From assembly GCF_003264365.1 (NCBI RefSeq), contig NZ_PYAK01000003.1:1-64000 (forward strand): a stretch of 64,000 nt of DNA, in the 5' to 3' direction. The stretch's first letter is position 1. Each line of letters starts with the position of its first letter. Below, one piece after another: positions 42,332 through 51,050 of this stretch. The DNA comes from Micromonospora noduli. Its GTDB lineage: Bacteria > Actinomycetota > Actinomycetes > Mycobacteriales > Micromonosporaceae. Below the pieces are notes generated by a model. That model searched no databases, was not told the origin of the DNA, and saw only the letters and a program-made list of their open reading frames with translations. A program made the position numbers and the translations under genes.

Positions 42332-42742
42332 TCAGTTCTGGCCAGGGCTTGCCACGGGCAACCCTGCGGCCTTGGCACAGTCGAGCAGTCGCCGGTCGTA
42401 ACTGACGAACGCGATAAGTGCCGTTCCGGACTCGTTTGTCAGAACCTGGGCCGTGGCGAGGTGGATAGCGTCGAGGCTGCGTAGCGTGGGCTCGGCGAAC
42501 GCAGCTGCGGTCGCGCGGACAGTGCTGTCGATCTCCAGCCGGAAGAGGCGTCCGACGGCTGCCGGCACTCCGATCAACGCCTGCGGGGCTGATCGGCGCA
42601 ACGCTCTGGGCACCTCAACCTCGACGAGGGCGGAGGAGGCCAGCGGGACGTCTCCGTGGCTGTTGAGCCAGGAGACGAGGTCAGCGCTGCAAGCCTCCTG
42701 CCGAACCAGCTTGACGACTGCGGCGGAGTCGAGATAAATCAC
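42332..42742 (-). CDS. vapC: PIN-domain ribonuclease toxin (VapC-type)
   Basis: 136 residues. The PIN fold has acidic residues Asp5 (MIYLDSAAVVKLV), Glu42 (SALVEVEVPRAL), Asp near 95 (LRSLDAIHLATA) and Asp near 118 (SYDRRLLDCA). VapC toxins cleave RNA and are neutralised by the cognate antitoxin. Its start overlaps the antitoxin stop by ATGA. Confidence 0.93.
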   Translation of the reverse strand: MIYLDSAAVVKLVRQEACSADLVSWLNSHGDVPLASSALVEVEVPRALRRSAPQALIGVPAAVGRLFRLEIDSTVRATAAAFAEPTLRSLDAIHLATAQVLTNESGTALIAFVSYDRRLLDCAKAAGLPVASPGQN

Positions 42743-43023
42743 CAGCGCTCCTCGTCCCGCATCTCGGCGAGCGTGGCGGCGGCGTCCACATCCTCAGCGC
42801 CGAGCTTTGGCGGAAGCGGGACAGGACCACCGCCGGTTGGAGCGACTGCCCGCCCCGCCGCCACGAGCTTGGCCAGCACCGACCTGTCGTCGCCAACCGG
42901 AACGAGTCGGGCGACGGGGCGCCCGCGATCGGTGATCTCAACCGTCTCACCACCACTCACCCGAGCCAGGACCTGACTCGTGTTCTGGTTCAGCTCTCGG
43001 ACCCCGATACGCTCCACGAACAC
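42739..43023 (-). CDS. vapB: Phd/YefM-type antitoxin (VapB role)
   Basis: 94 residues (GTG 43023; GTG 43017 giving VERIGVRELNQ is equally plausible). N-terminal Phd/YefM DNA-binding fold (GVRELNQNTSQVLARV, TVEITDRGRPVARLVP) and C-terminal toxin-binding region ending LAEMRDEERW. First gene of the toxin-antitoxin pair. A perfect 11-bp inverted repeat overlaps its start and is the likely autoregulatory operator. Confidence 0.92.
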   Translation of the reverse strand: MFVERIGVRELNQNTSQVLARVSGGETVEITDRGRPVARLVPVGDDRSVLAKLVAAGRAVAPTGGGPVPLPPKLGAEDVDAAATLAEMRDEERW

Positions 43024-43049
43024 AGTGTAGAACTAAATGTTCTACACTG
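43023..43049 (-). promoter_or_regulatory. autoregulatory operator of the VapBC-type pair
   Basis: CAGTGTAGAAC (43023-43033) and GTTCTACACTG (43039-43049) form a perfect 11-bp inverted repeat with a 5-nt spacer, TAAAT on the plus strand. It abuts the antitoxin start codon, so transcription is likely to start in or next to it. Confidence 0.7.
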
Positions 43050-43860
43050 CGAGCCTATTCGCCTCGCTGGTCAAGGCGCGTGCCGGTGGTTGACAAGCGT
43101 CGACGTACTCGGCGAGCCCGGCGGCCCCGGTGAGCATGGCCAGGCCTCGCTCGGTGAGCCGTTGCCGCCACTGGCGCAGCGAGGCGGCGAGCGGTTCGGC
43201 ACCGCCAGCGTCGCGCACTCGACGCAGCACGCCGGCGATGTGGTCGAGCCGGTACCCGCCACGGCGCAACAGGTGGGCCAGCTCGGCGTCACGGACATCG
43301 TCGGGCAGGTAGAGCCGGTAGTGGGTCACCGGGTCACGTACCGGCCGCAGCACCCCGGCCCGCTCCCATTTGCGCAGCGTGGCCGGCTGTAGACCGAGCC
43401 GGTGAGCCAGCACGCTGATCGGCACGGCTTTCTGGCTCTGCGGTTGCGGTCTCGTTCCGGTGAGCGTCGCCACCGCCGCCTCGACAGCGTCCAGAGTTTC
43501 CCGATCGCGCTGGAGCAGGGCATGGCCCTGGTCGATGGTGCGCAACGCCGTGTCGATCTCACCCCGGTTGACGGCCCTCATGATCTCGCCACTGGCCGCA
43601 TAGCCGTGGCCCGGGATCAACGCGAGGTAGGCACGCAGCGCCTTGACGTGCAGCTCGGTGAAGCGACGGTAGCCGTTCGGCGTGCGCTGGGCCGGCGGCA
43701 GGACGCCGTCTCGTTCGTAGTTGCGCACGGCCTGCGCGGAGAGGCCGTGGGCGCGCGCGAGGTCGACCGGTCGGCGTACCCCTGGGTTTGAAGCTTTTGT
43801 GCCTGTCACCGCGCTCCACCGCTCGTAGGTCTCAACCGCCGGTTCAACGATACGGTTCAT
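43042..43860 (-). CDS. TioE-family MerR transcriptional regulator (two MerR-type HTH domains)
   Basis: 272 residues. Two MerR-like winged helices are visible. The first is at about 28-65 (VRRPVDLARAHGLSAQAVRN, then YERDGVLPP). The second is at about 145-200 (ISVLAHRLGLQPATLRKWER). Such double-HTH TioE proteins regulate adjacent resistance or biosynthetic genes. It is back to back with the esterase-like gene at 43864: the start codons are separated by three bases, so each promoter lies inside the other gene. The C-terminal stop overlaps the VapB operator by a few bases. Confidence 0.88.
   Translation of the reverse strand: MNRIVEPAVETYERWSAVTGTKASNPGVRRPVDLARAHGLSAQAVRNYERDGVLPPAQRTPNGYRRFTELHVKALRAYLALIPGHGYAASGEIMRAVNRGEIDTALRTIDQGHALLQRDRETLDAVEAAVATLTGTRPQPQSQKAVPISVLAHRLGLQPATLRKWERAGVLRPVRDPVTHYRLYLPDDVRDAELAHLLRRGGYRLDHIAGVLRRVRDAGGAEPLAASLRQWRQRLTERGLAMLTGAAGLAEYVDACQPPARALTSEANRLAV
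43834..43856 (+). promoter_or_regulatory. candidate MerR-type promoter with dyad for the 43864 gene
   Basis: AACCG-C-CGGTT (43834-43844) is a perfect dyad and TACGGT (43851-43856) is a possible -10, 7 nt before the ATG at 43864, so the transcript would be leaderless. The dyad lies where a MerR regulator would bind, upstream of the -10. No clear -35 was found. Confidence 0.4.
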
Positions 43861-43863
43861 GGA

Positions 43864-45459
43864 ATGCCACCTTTTCTCGACCTGCTGGCGGTATCCCCGG
43901 ACCTGCTCGCGCTCGGCGAGCCGACGCACGGTGAGTCCGCCTTCCTCCAGCTCCGCAACGAGGCCTTTCTGTCGCTGGCGGAGCACGGCTACCGCTCGAT
44001 CGCCCTGGAGAGCGACCGGACGGCCGGGCTGATCGCCGACGACTTCGTGCAGGGCGTCGCCGCTGTGACGCTCGACCGGGCCCTCGCCGAAGGGTTCAGC
44101 CACGGATTCGGAGCGGCCCCGGCCAACCGCGACCTCCTGCTGCGGATGCGGGAGTGGAACGCCGGACGGCCGGTCGCCGAGCGCCTGACGTTCCACGGCT
44201 TCGACGCCCCGGTGGAGTTGGAGAGCGCCCCGAGCCCGCGACACCACCTCATCCAGGTCTGCCAGTTCCTCAACCTGGACCGGGCTGCCGAGATCGACGA
44301 CCTGATCGGGGACGAGGTGCTGTGGAGTGACACGGCCGCGATCTGGGAACCCGGCAGATCGGTCGGGCGCTCGATCAACGCCCAGCGACTGCGGGTGCTC
44401 GCCGACGACCTGCTGACCGAGCTGTACCTGCGGGCACCGTGGAAGTCAGCGGGCTGGCGGGCCGCGTTCGTGCACGCCACGGCCGCTGTCGCGTTGCTGC
44501 GTTACCACGCCGCAGCCGCCGCACCACTGGCCCAGGAGGAACGCTTCGCCCGCCTGGCCGCGGTCCGGGACGCGCTGATGGCCGAGAACCTGCTCGCGAT
44601 CCGATCGGCCGAGGCACACCGCGGGCCCACACTGGTCTTCGCGCACAACACGCACCTCCAGCGTCACCTGAGCACGATGACGCTGGCCGACACGAAGGTG
44701 ACATGGGCCGGCGCCGGCGCCATCATCGCGTCGCTGCTGGGCGACCGGTACGCGGTGATCGCCGGCAGCCTCGGCGCGAGCCCGGCACTCGGCATCGGGC
44801 CGCCCGCCGCCTCGACCTACGAGGGCCGACTTCAGCAGGAGACCAGCCTTCCCCGGTACCTGCCGACATCCGACATCGCAGCGGCCGAGCAGCGAACGCA
44901 CGACTACCGCTACTTCCCGCTGGACCAGGCCACCATCGAACACGCCGACGCGGTCCTGCACGTCCCGACCGGTGTCGACACGGCCGTGCTCGCCGATCGG
45001 ATCGCCGCACTGCCCGGCGTCGAGCAGGTCGTGGCGACCGAGGAGAACGGATCACCTGAGGCGGCCCGGGGCGACCGGTTCTTCTTCGTCGGCCCGGACC
45101 GCCGCCAGCCGTTCGCCACCATCGTCGAGCACGACGTGCCCGGCTTCGACGAGGCCGCACAGCTTGACCGCCCCGGCGTCTTCCGCCTCAACCTGGACCT
45201 GGGCCGGGCCGAGTTCGAGCGGCTGTTCGGCTTCCCGCCCAAGGCGTTCGAGGAGCACCGGCACGAGTTCGACTTCGCCCGACTGGACACCCTCGTGCCG
45301 CACCCGGGCTACGCACAGTACGGCTTCGCCAGCATCGTCATGCCCGGTCCGCAACTGCTGCCCGAGATCGACCGGCTACTCGCGATCGCCTACAGCCGAG
45401 CGGTCGACCGCCACGAACGCGCAGCGCGCCGGGCAATCCGCCCGCAACCCGGAGCCTGA
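43864..45459 (+). CDS. erythromycin esterase-like protein with C-terminal DUF6194-like domain
   Basis: 531 residues. Residues 1-375 match the erythromycin esterase family, which hydrolyses macrolactone rings in some members. Active-site residues fit GEPTHGESAFLQ (about 20-31), IALESDR (about 48) and VFAHNTHLQRH (about 260). The last 150 residues (DRPGVFRLNLDLGRAEFERLF, DFARLDTLVPHPGYAQYGFASIVMPG) match DUF6194-type proteins, so this is a fusion. No Shine-Dalgarno is possible upstream of the ATG; see the divergent TioE regulator. Confidence 0.85.
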   Translation: MPPFLDLLAVSPDLLALGEPTHGESAFLQLRNEAFLSLAEHGYRSIALESDRTAGLIADDFVQGVAAVTLDRALAEGFSHGFGAAPANRDLLLRMREWNAGRPVAERLTFHGFDAPVELESAPSPRHHLIQVCQFLNLDRAAEIDDLIGDEVLWSDTAAIWEPGRSVGRSINAQRLRVLADDLLTELYLRAPWKSAGWRAAFVHATAAVALLRYHAAAAAPLAQEERFARLAAVRDALMAENLLAIRSAEAHRGPTLVFAHNTHLQRHLSTMTLADTKVTWAGAGAIIASLLGDRYAVIAGSLGASPALGIGPPAASTYEGRLQQETSLPRYLPTSDIAAAEQRTHDYRYFPLDQATIEHADAVLHVPTGVDTAVLADRIAALPGVEQVVATEENGSPEAARGDRFFFVGPDRRQPFATIVEHDVPGFDEAAQLDRPGVFRLNLDLGRAEFERLFGFPPKAFEEHRHEFDFARLDTLVPHPGYAQYGFASIVMPGPQLLPEIDRLLAIAYSRAVDRHERAARRAIRPQPGA

Positions 45460-45471
45460 CCACGCCCGTGG

Positions 45472-46008
45472 TCAGGCGGCTGCCTCGGGCTCCCGCAGGT
45501 CCAGCCAGTCGGCCCAGCGGGGGTCCGGGGCGCGGTGGCCCAGCACCCGCCAGGCGGTGCCCTTCGGCGGCGCCGGCAACGCGTGCAACCGCCAACCCAT
45601 CTCGGCCGGGGTCTTGTCGCCCTTGGTGTGGTTGCACCTGGCACACGCGGCGACCACGTTCTCCCAGGCGTGCCGGCCACCGCGGCTGCGCGGAAAAACG
45701 TGATCGATGGTCTCGGCCGGGCCCCGGCAGTAGGCGCACCGCCACCCGTCCCGGGCGAAGATCGCCCGGCGGGACAGCCCGACATGCGTTCGGTACGGCA
45801 CCCGGACGAAGCGCGTCAGCCGGACCACTGATGGCACCGGCAGCGCGTCCCGGGCGCTGTGCAGGATGCCGTCACCGTCGGCGACGCAGACCGCCTTGGC
45901 GGAGAGGACGAGGATCGCGGCGCGACGCACCGACACGACACACAGCGGCTCGTAGGTGGCGTTGAGGACCAGCGCGCCGGAGCCCACCGTGGGTCGTATG
46001 TCAGGCAT
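45472..46008 (-). CDS. HNH endonuclease
   Basis: 178 residues from ATG 46008, preceded by GGGAGGG; a GTG at 46017 lies directly against that Shine-Dalgarno and is less likely. Zinc-binding CAYCRG and CARCNHTKGDKTP frame the HNH core ETIDHVFPRSRGGRHAWENVV (about 103-123). The N-terminal VLNATYEPLCVVSVRRA is characteristic of the chromosomal, single-copy HNH family widespread in actinobacteria. The target is unknown. It converges with the esterase-like gene 12 nt away. Confidence 0.92.
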   Translation of the reverse strand: MPDIRPTVGSGALVLNATYEPLCVVSVRRAAILVLSAKAVCVADGDGILHSARDALPVPSVVRLTRFVRVPYRTHVGLSRRAIFARDGWRCAYCRGPAETIDHVFPRSRGGRHAWENVVAACARCNHTKGDKTPAEMGWRLHALPAPPKGTAWRVLGHRAPDPRWADWLDLREPEAAA

Positions 46009-46363
46009 CGCGCTCACCCTCCCGGTTCAGCGGCTGCTGGGGACCGCCGCCGACCGGGGCCGGGCACAGGGGCCCACACGGTCGACGCCGGGCCGATCAC
46101 CGACGTCCGTTGCGCCAATAGTCCCTGATCGGACCCCGGATTGCACGTACTAATCTCTCTTCTGGTAAGCGGATCACCCACGTCGGGACGGGCAACTGCT
46201 CCAGCCTGGGCGGACGCTGACGTGTGACACCCCCGCCGCCGGTCTCACCGGTACCGGACCTGCGCCGGCCGCCTGATCGAATCGGCGGCCGCGAGCGCGA
46301 GCTGTGGCGTCCCGCCGGTGGGTCGGCGGCGGGCGCTCGGGCCCCTTGCGGTACGAAGACAGA
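46009..46363. other. intergenic region between divergent genes
   Basis: 355 nt separate the HNH and MscS starts. It has open frames but none with a ribosome binding site or family resemblance. It presumably holds the two promoters; no clear -35/-10 pair or inverted repeat was found. Confidence 0.5.
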
Positions 46364-47404
46364 GTGAGTGCCGCCAGTGTGACGCCCCTAGCCCTGCCCG
46401 ACGCCGTCTCGGTGAGCTGCCAGGGCAGCACCTCCTGCGAGTGGATCTACCGGATCACCGGGTCGGCCTGGTTCGCCGAGGGAAGCTACTGGATCCTGCT
46501 CAAACCGCTTCGCGTGCTGCTGATCCTGGCACTGGCGATGGTGGCCCGCTGGGCGCTGCACCGGACGATCAACCGGTTGGTCCGGACGACCACCGACGGT
46601 GCGGTGCCGACGATGCTGCGGCCGCTGCGCGAACGGGTGCCCACCGCCGCGGTCGACCCGGCCGAGTTCGTGCCCGAGCGACGGAGGCAGCGGGCCGAGG
46701 CGATCGGGTCGGTGCTGCGCAGCCTGACCACCGCGTTCGTCTTCGGCATCGCGCTGCTGATGATCCTGCGCGAGTTCAGCTTCGACCTGGCTCCGTTGCT
46801 GGCCAGCGCGGGGATCGCTGGCGTCGCGCTGGGCTTCGGCGCGCAGAGCCTGGTGAAGGACCTGATCGCCGGCCTCTTCATGCTGATCGAGGACCAGTAC
46901 GGCGTGGGTGACAACGTCGACCTGGGCGAGGCGATGGGCGTGGTCGAGTCGGTCGGCCTGCGGGTCACCACGGTGCGCGACGGCCGCGGTGTGCTCTGGT
47001 ACATCCGCAACGGCGAGATCATCCGGGTGGGCAACAAGAGCCAGGGTTGGGCACTCGTGGTGGTGGACCTGCCCATCGGTTTCAACAGCACCGAGGAGGC
47101 CACGGCGGTGCTCCGGACCGCTGCCGCCTCGATCGCCATGGACCCGGAGCTGTCACCGGAGATCGTGGAGGCGCCCGAGGTGCTGGGTGTCGAGCAGGTG
47201 ACGGTGGACGGCGCGGTCATCCGCACCGTGGTGAAGACCACAGCGGACGGGCAGTTCGCGGTGGGCCGGGAACTGCGTCGGCGTCTCGCCGAGGCGCTGG
47301 AAAATTCGGGGATCACCGCGCAGATCGCTGCGGCCCGCATCTATCCCGGTCTGTCGACCCGTCCGTTGCCCGAGGGTGAGACCGGTCAGGGCGGCGCCAC
47401 CTGA
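46364..47404 (+). CDS. MscS-family mechanosensitive ion channel
   Basis: 346 residues from GTG 46364. Three membrane helices are visible, at about residues 46-65, 114-132 and the pore helix 137-165 (ASAGIAGVALGFGAQSLVKD). The last is the diagnostic glycine-alanine TM3 of MscS channels, which open on membrane tension to release solutes in osmotic downshift. The cytoplasmic beta and alpha/beta domains follow (VDLGEAMGVVESVGLRVTTV). A protective role against hypo-osmotic shock is inferred from the family. Confidence 0.9.
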   Translation: MSAASVTPLALPDAVSVSCQGSTSCEWIYRITGSAWFAEGSYWILLKPLRVLLILALAMVARWALHRTINRLVRTTTDGAVPTMLRPLRERVPTAAVDPAEFVPERRRQRAEAIGSVLRSLTTAFVFGIALLMILREFSFDLAPLLASAGIAGVALGFGAQSLVKDLIAGLFMLIEDQYGVGDNVDLGEAMGVVESVGLRVTTVRDGRGVLWYIRNGEIIRVGNKSQGWALVVVDLPIGFNSTEEATAVLRTAAASIAMDPELSPEIVEAPEVLGVEQVTVDGAVIRTVVKTTADGQFAVGRELRRRLAEALENSGITAQIAAARIYPGLSTRPLPEGETGQGGAT

Positions 47405-47637
47405 CACCGCCGACACTGTCCGGCAATTCAGGGGTCGCGAGCCGGCCGGCCCCTCGGGTATCGTCCGTTCGTTCAGTCGGGGAGGCGACGAACGACCCGT
47501 TCGACCTAGCTAGTTGTCAGACGATCGGGCAGAATCCGGAGCACGCGTTCCCACCAAAGCGTGATCACATCCTCGCTGATCCGTAGATCTGACGAGCGCT
47601 TCCGGCCGGGCTGCCACGAGCGGCCGAGCCGGGGCCG

Positions 47638-49023
47638 ATGGAGGCGACGGTGCCTGACGAGCGACCTTCCGCGGAAGGCCCCGCCACATTTCGCGAAGTC
47701 TTCGCCCAGCGCGAGTTCCGGGCTGTGTTCGTGGCTGGCGCTCTCTCCTGGGTCGGCGACTATGTCGCGAAGGCCGCCGTAACTCTGCTCGTCTATCAGC
47801 AGACCCGGTCCGTCGCGCTCTCCGCGGCTGCCTTCGCGGTCAGCTTCCTGCCCTGGCTGCTCGGCGGTCCCGTGCTCGCCGCACTCGCGGAGCGATACCC
47901 GTTCCGACGGGTGATGGTGGCATGCGACATCATCCGCATGGCGCTGATGCTGCTCATCGCCATTCCGGGCCTGCCGTACCAGGCGGTGCTGGTGCTCATT
48001 TTCGCCGCCACGCTGGCCAACCCACCGAGCCAGGCGGCGAAGTCCGCGCTGATCCCGCAGTTGCTCACCGGGGACCGACTGGTGCTGGGGCTGTCGCTGA
48101 ACAGCAGCGTCGGGCAGGCCGCCCAGGTCGTGGGGTACGTCTTCGGCGCCGCTGTCGCCGCGGTCGACCCGGAGGCGGCGCTGCTGTTCAACGCGGTCAC
48201 GTTCGGTCTCTCGGCGCTGCTGGTTCGCCTCGGTGTGCGTCACCGCCCGGCGGTGATGAACCCGGAGCACCGCAGCCACCTGTTGCAGGAGACCCGGCAG
48301 GGGTTCGGCATCGTGTTCCGCACACCGGTGCTGCGGGCCATCGCGGTGCTGGTGTTCAGTTCGATGCTCTTCTCGATCGTTCCCGAGGGTCTGGCCGCAG
48401 CCTGGGCCAACGACGAGAGCCGTGGCGCGGTGAGCGCGGGCACCGCACAAGCAGCGATCATGGTGGCAAACCCGGTCGGCTTCATCCTCGGTGGGTTGCT
48501 GGTGAGTCGCCTGTTCGGGCCGGCTCGCCGACTGAAGCTGATGCGGCCGCTCGCGGTGATCGCCCCGTTGATGCTCGTACCGGTACTACTCGACCCCCCG
48601 CCGCTGGTGGTAGCGCTGCTCGCCGCGCTCTGCGGGTTCGCAGTCGCCGGCATGATGCCGATGGCCAACGGGTTGTTCGTCCAGGCGCTGCCCAACGGCT
48701 TCCGAGCCCGCGCCTTCGGGGTGATGGCCACCGGCATACAGGTCATCCAGGGCCTCGCGGTGCTGGTCACCGGCATGCTCGCCGAACGGTTCCCCATTCC
48801 GATCGTGGTGGGGGTCTGGAGCGCAGCCGGGGTGGCGCTGATGGCGGTGGCCACGCTGCGTTGGCCAGACCGGCAGACGGTGGACGACGCGATCACCGCC
48901 GCCTCGTTGGCCAACGCCGATCCGCCACCCTCCGGGCTCGGCGACCCGACCAGCGACCGCCCGGTGGAAGGCACGTCCGACCCGCATGCCGGTGACGGCC
49001 ACCGCCGGCACGCGGTCACCTGA
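47638..49023 (+). CDS. MFS transporter (EntS/MdtG-type multidrug efflux)
   Basis: 461 residues with about 12 hydrophobic helices, a long central loop (HRPAVMNPEHRSHLLQETRQ) and a polar C-terminal tail. The N-terminal FREVFAQREFRAVFVAGALSW resembles enterobactin-exporter-type MFS carriers, and LAALAERYPFRRVMVACD is the loop 2-3 MFS motif (GxLaDrxGrRxxl). The exported substrate is not predictable. A GTG at 47650 is an alternative start. It appears monocistronic. Confidence 0.88.
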   Translation: MEATVPDERPSAEGPATFREVFAQREFRAVFVAGALSWVGDYVAKAAVTLLVYQQTRSVALSAAAFAVSFLPWLLGGPVLAALAERYPFRRVMVACDIIRMALMLLIAIPGLPYQAVLVLIFAATLANPPSQAAKSALIPQLLTGDRLVLGLSLNSSVGQAAQVVGYVFGAAVAAVDPEAALLFNAVTFGLSALLVRLGVRHRPAVMNPEHRSHLLQETRQGFGIVFRTPVLRAIAVLVFSSMLFSIVPEGLAAAWANDESRGAVSAGTAQAAIMVANPVGFILGGLLVSRLFGPARRLKLMRPLAVIAPLMLVPVLLDPPPLVVALLAALCGFAVAGMMPMANGLFVQALPNGFRARAFGVMATGIQVIQGLAVLVTGMLAERFPIPIVVGVWSAAGVALMAVATLRWPDRQTVDDAITAASLANADPPPSGLGDPTSDRPVEGTSDPHAGDGHRRHAVT

Positions 49024-49146
49024 CAGTCGAACCGGCCCCCACCCGAGCAGGCCGGGTGCCCCATATTCGGGGTTGTCGACCCGGCGTGATCCGACGCACG
49101 CCGTGCGGGTCGGGTCGGCACCGGACGCACCTGGCAGGATGGAACG

Positions 49147-49575
49147 GTGACTTCCGCAGGTGAATCCGACCGTCCCGGTGCGTCGATGACCCTCTTCGAA
49201 GCGGTCGGCGGCGAACCCACCTTCCGCAAGCTGGTCGACGAGTTCTACGCCGGCGTCGCCACCGACCCCCTGCTGCGACCCATGTACCCGGAGGAGGACC
49301 TGGGCCCGGCCGCGGACCGGATGACCCTGTTCCTGATGCAGTACTGGGGCGGGCCGAACACGTACTCCGCTCAGCGCGGGCATCCGCGGCTGCGGATGCG
49401 CCACGCGCCGTTCCGGATCGGCGCGGCCGAACGGGACGCCTGGCTGCGGAACATGCGCCGCGCCGTGGACCGGCTCGACCTTGAGCCGGAGATCGCCAGC
49501 ACCCTCTGGGACTACCTGGAGCGGGCCGCGTACTTCATGGTCAACGTCGAGGACGACCCGGCCAACGCCGGCTGA
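49147..49575 (+). CDS. glbO: group 2 truncated haemoglobin
   Basis: 142 residues from GTG 49147. Two-over-two globin: FYAGVATDPLLRPMYP (helix B with Tyr B10 in EFYAG), the CD-loop Tyr region YWGGPNTYSAQRGHPRLRMRHAPF with proximal His in MRHAPF, and Trp G8 in AERDAWLRNM. Group 2 proteins bind O2 and are linked to respiration and NO or peroxide chemistry in mycobacteria. It converges on the YbjN gene with 21 nt between the stops. Confidence 0.94.
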   Translation: MTSAGESDRPGASMTLFEAVGGEPTFRKLVDEFYAGVATDPLLRPMYPEEDLGPAADRMTLFLMQYWGGPNTYSAQRGHPRLRMRHAPFRIGAAERDAWLRNMRRAVDRLDLEPEIASTLWDYLERAAYFMVNVEDDPANAG

Positions 49576-49596
49576 CCCACCCCACCCGGAGCGGCG

Positions 49597-50181
49597 TCAG
49601 AGCAGCGCGCCCTCGTCGTGCAGCCAGTCCACGAAGCTGGTGGCGACCGCCGCGCCGCAGTCGAGCATCTCGACCAGGAGCGCGTCGTGGGTGCCGGCAC
49701 CCAGGGGCACCTGAAGCTCGGCGTAGATCGGTAGCTGACCGCGCTCGGTCGGGTCACCGATGTACGCCTTGCAGAACCGGCGGGTGTGGTTCCACTCGTT
49801 GACCACCCGGTACGCCCGGTCGGCCCAGTCCGGCGGGACCGTGGCGTGCGGACGTGCCCGCATGACCAGGATCTCGTCCTCCGGCCCTTCGAGGGTGACC
49901 AGCACCGCGTGCCGCTCCCACATCGCCAGCAGGTTGCCGTCGCCGTCGGCCAGGTAACGCACGTCGAGCAGATCGAGCGCGTCACAGACCCGGCGCAGAC
50001 TCACCGGCTCGACGGTGGCGGGCATCTCGGTCAGCACGGGCCGCTCGTTGGACGGGCAGTCGTCCCCGGGCTGGCGAGGACTGGGCGGCCCGATCCGGAC
50101 CGCGCTATCGACTGTGATCCCGCTTCGGGTTTCCGGATCGCCGCCGTCGGCGGGACCGGGGCGCCATGACCACCACGGCAT
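49597..50181 (-). CDS. YbjN domain-containing protein
   Basis: 194 residues. The ATG at 50181 (MPWWSWRPGP) opens a variable N-terminus; the YbjN (secretion-chaperone-like) fold begins near 60 (EPVSLRRVCDALDLLDVRYL) and includes DEILVMRARPHATV, DRAYRVVNEWNHTRRFCKAYI and a C-terminal LLVEMLDCGAAVATSFVDWLH. YbjN proteins have a T3SS-chaperone-like fold and are linked to stress and motility in enterobacteria; the role here is unknown. Confidence 0.82.
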   Translation of the reverse strand: MPWWSWRPGPADGGDPETRSGITVDSAVRIGPPSPRQPGDDCPSNERPVLTEMPATVEPVSLRRVCDALDLLDVRYLADGDGNLLAMWERHAVLVTLEGPEDEILVMRARPHATVPPDWADRAYRVVNEWNHTRRFCKAYIGDPTERGQLPIYAELQVPLGAGTHDALLVEMLDCGAAVATSFVDWLHDEGALL

Positions 50182-50312
50182 CGCTCGCGCACCTCACTCC
50201 CCAGCGGATCCAGTCGCCTACGGTGCGTTGGATCCGAGGATGGACGGTACCCGGACAGCCGGGTTGAAGCACCCCCCCAACGACCGCCCCTGACCAGAAG
50301 AATGATCCGGGG

Positions 50313-51050
50313 TCATCCGTTCGGACGAGCGCTCAGGGGTGTCACGGCAAGATCCGTGGCCTTCTGCAACCAAGCCGCTCCGTGCGGTCCCACCAGGCCG
50401 ACCCAACGACCGGCCACCCGCACCTGAACGGCGTTCCCGCCCTCGTCAGCCGTTGAGCCGTGGGCGGCGCCGAGGAAGCCCATCCGGACCACCCCCTGCA
50501 CCAGCCGCTGCGGCACCTCGACCGGCGCGGCGGGCGTCCCGTCCGGTGTGATCAGCACCGCCACGTGGTCGAGCAACGCGTCACGCAGGGCCCGCTGGCC
50601 CACGGCACGGCCGGCCACACCCTGCTCGCTCGCCGTCCGCAGGGTGCCCGCCGCCGCGTCGGCGATCCGTCGCAACTCGGCAACGGGCAGCGCCTCCACC
50701 TGGCGGCTCCGCGTCGGCGGCAGCGGCCACCGCCACTGGGCGTCCCGGCGGGTCGGCAGGGTCGTGCCGCCCCGCTCCAGCTCGGCGAGCAGCTCCGCGG
50801 CTGCCACAGTGACGTCCTCCGCGACGCCGTCGTCCGGCCCACCGGCAACCGTGCGGACCACCAGGACCTGCCACGGCAGCCGGGCCCACAGGGCGACCCG
50901 GCCCGGTGCGCCGGCCGGCCGCAGCCGGACCGGCGCGACCGGATCCAACCGGACCAGCCGGGCCAGGAAGGCGCCCGCGTCCGCCACCCCGGCGACACCG
51001 TGGGTGGACGCCGCCGTCCGGCCCGGCTCGGCGGTGCCCGGCCGGGTCAC
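50313..51050 (-). CDS. conserved-looking hypothetical protein
   Basis: 245 residues, mostly hydrophilic alpha-helical, no membrane helix, no recognised domain. Recurrent segments are GRVALWARLPWQVLVVRT, VEALPVAELRRIADAAAGTLR and VRVAGRWVGLVGPHGAAWLQ. Its start overlaps the thioesterase stop as GTGA, so the two are translated together. Genes of this type occur in actinobacteria next to hotdog thioesterases; I cannot assign a function. Confidence 0.65.
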   Translation of the reverse strand: MTRPGTAEPGRTAASTHGVAGVADAGAFLARLVRLDPVAPVRLRPAGAPGRVALWARLPWQVLVVRTVAGGPDDGVAEDVTVAAAELLAELERGGTTLPTRRDAQWRWPLPPTRSRQVEALPVAELRRIADAAAGTLRTASEQGVAGRAVGQRALRDALLDHVAVLITPDGTPAAPVEVPQRLVQGVVRMGFLGAAHGSTADEGGNAVQVRVAGRWVGLVGPHGAAWLQKATDLAVTPLSARPNG

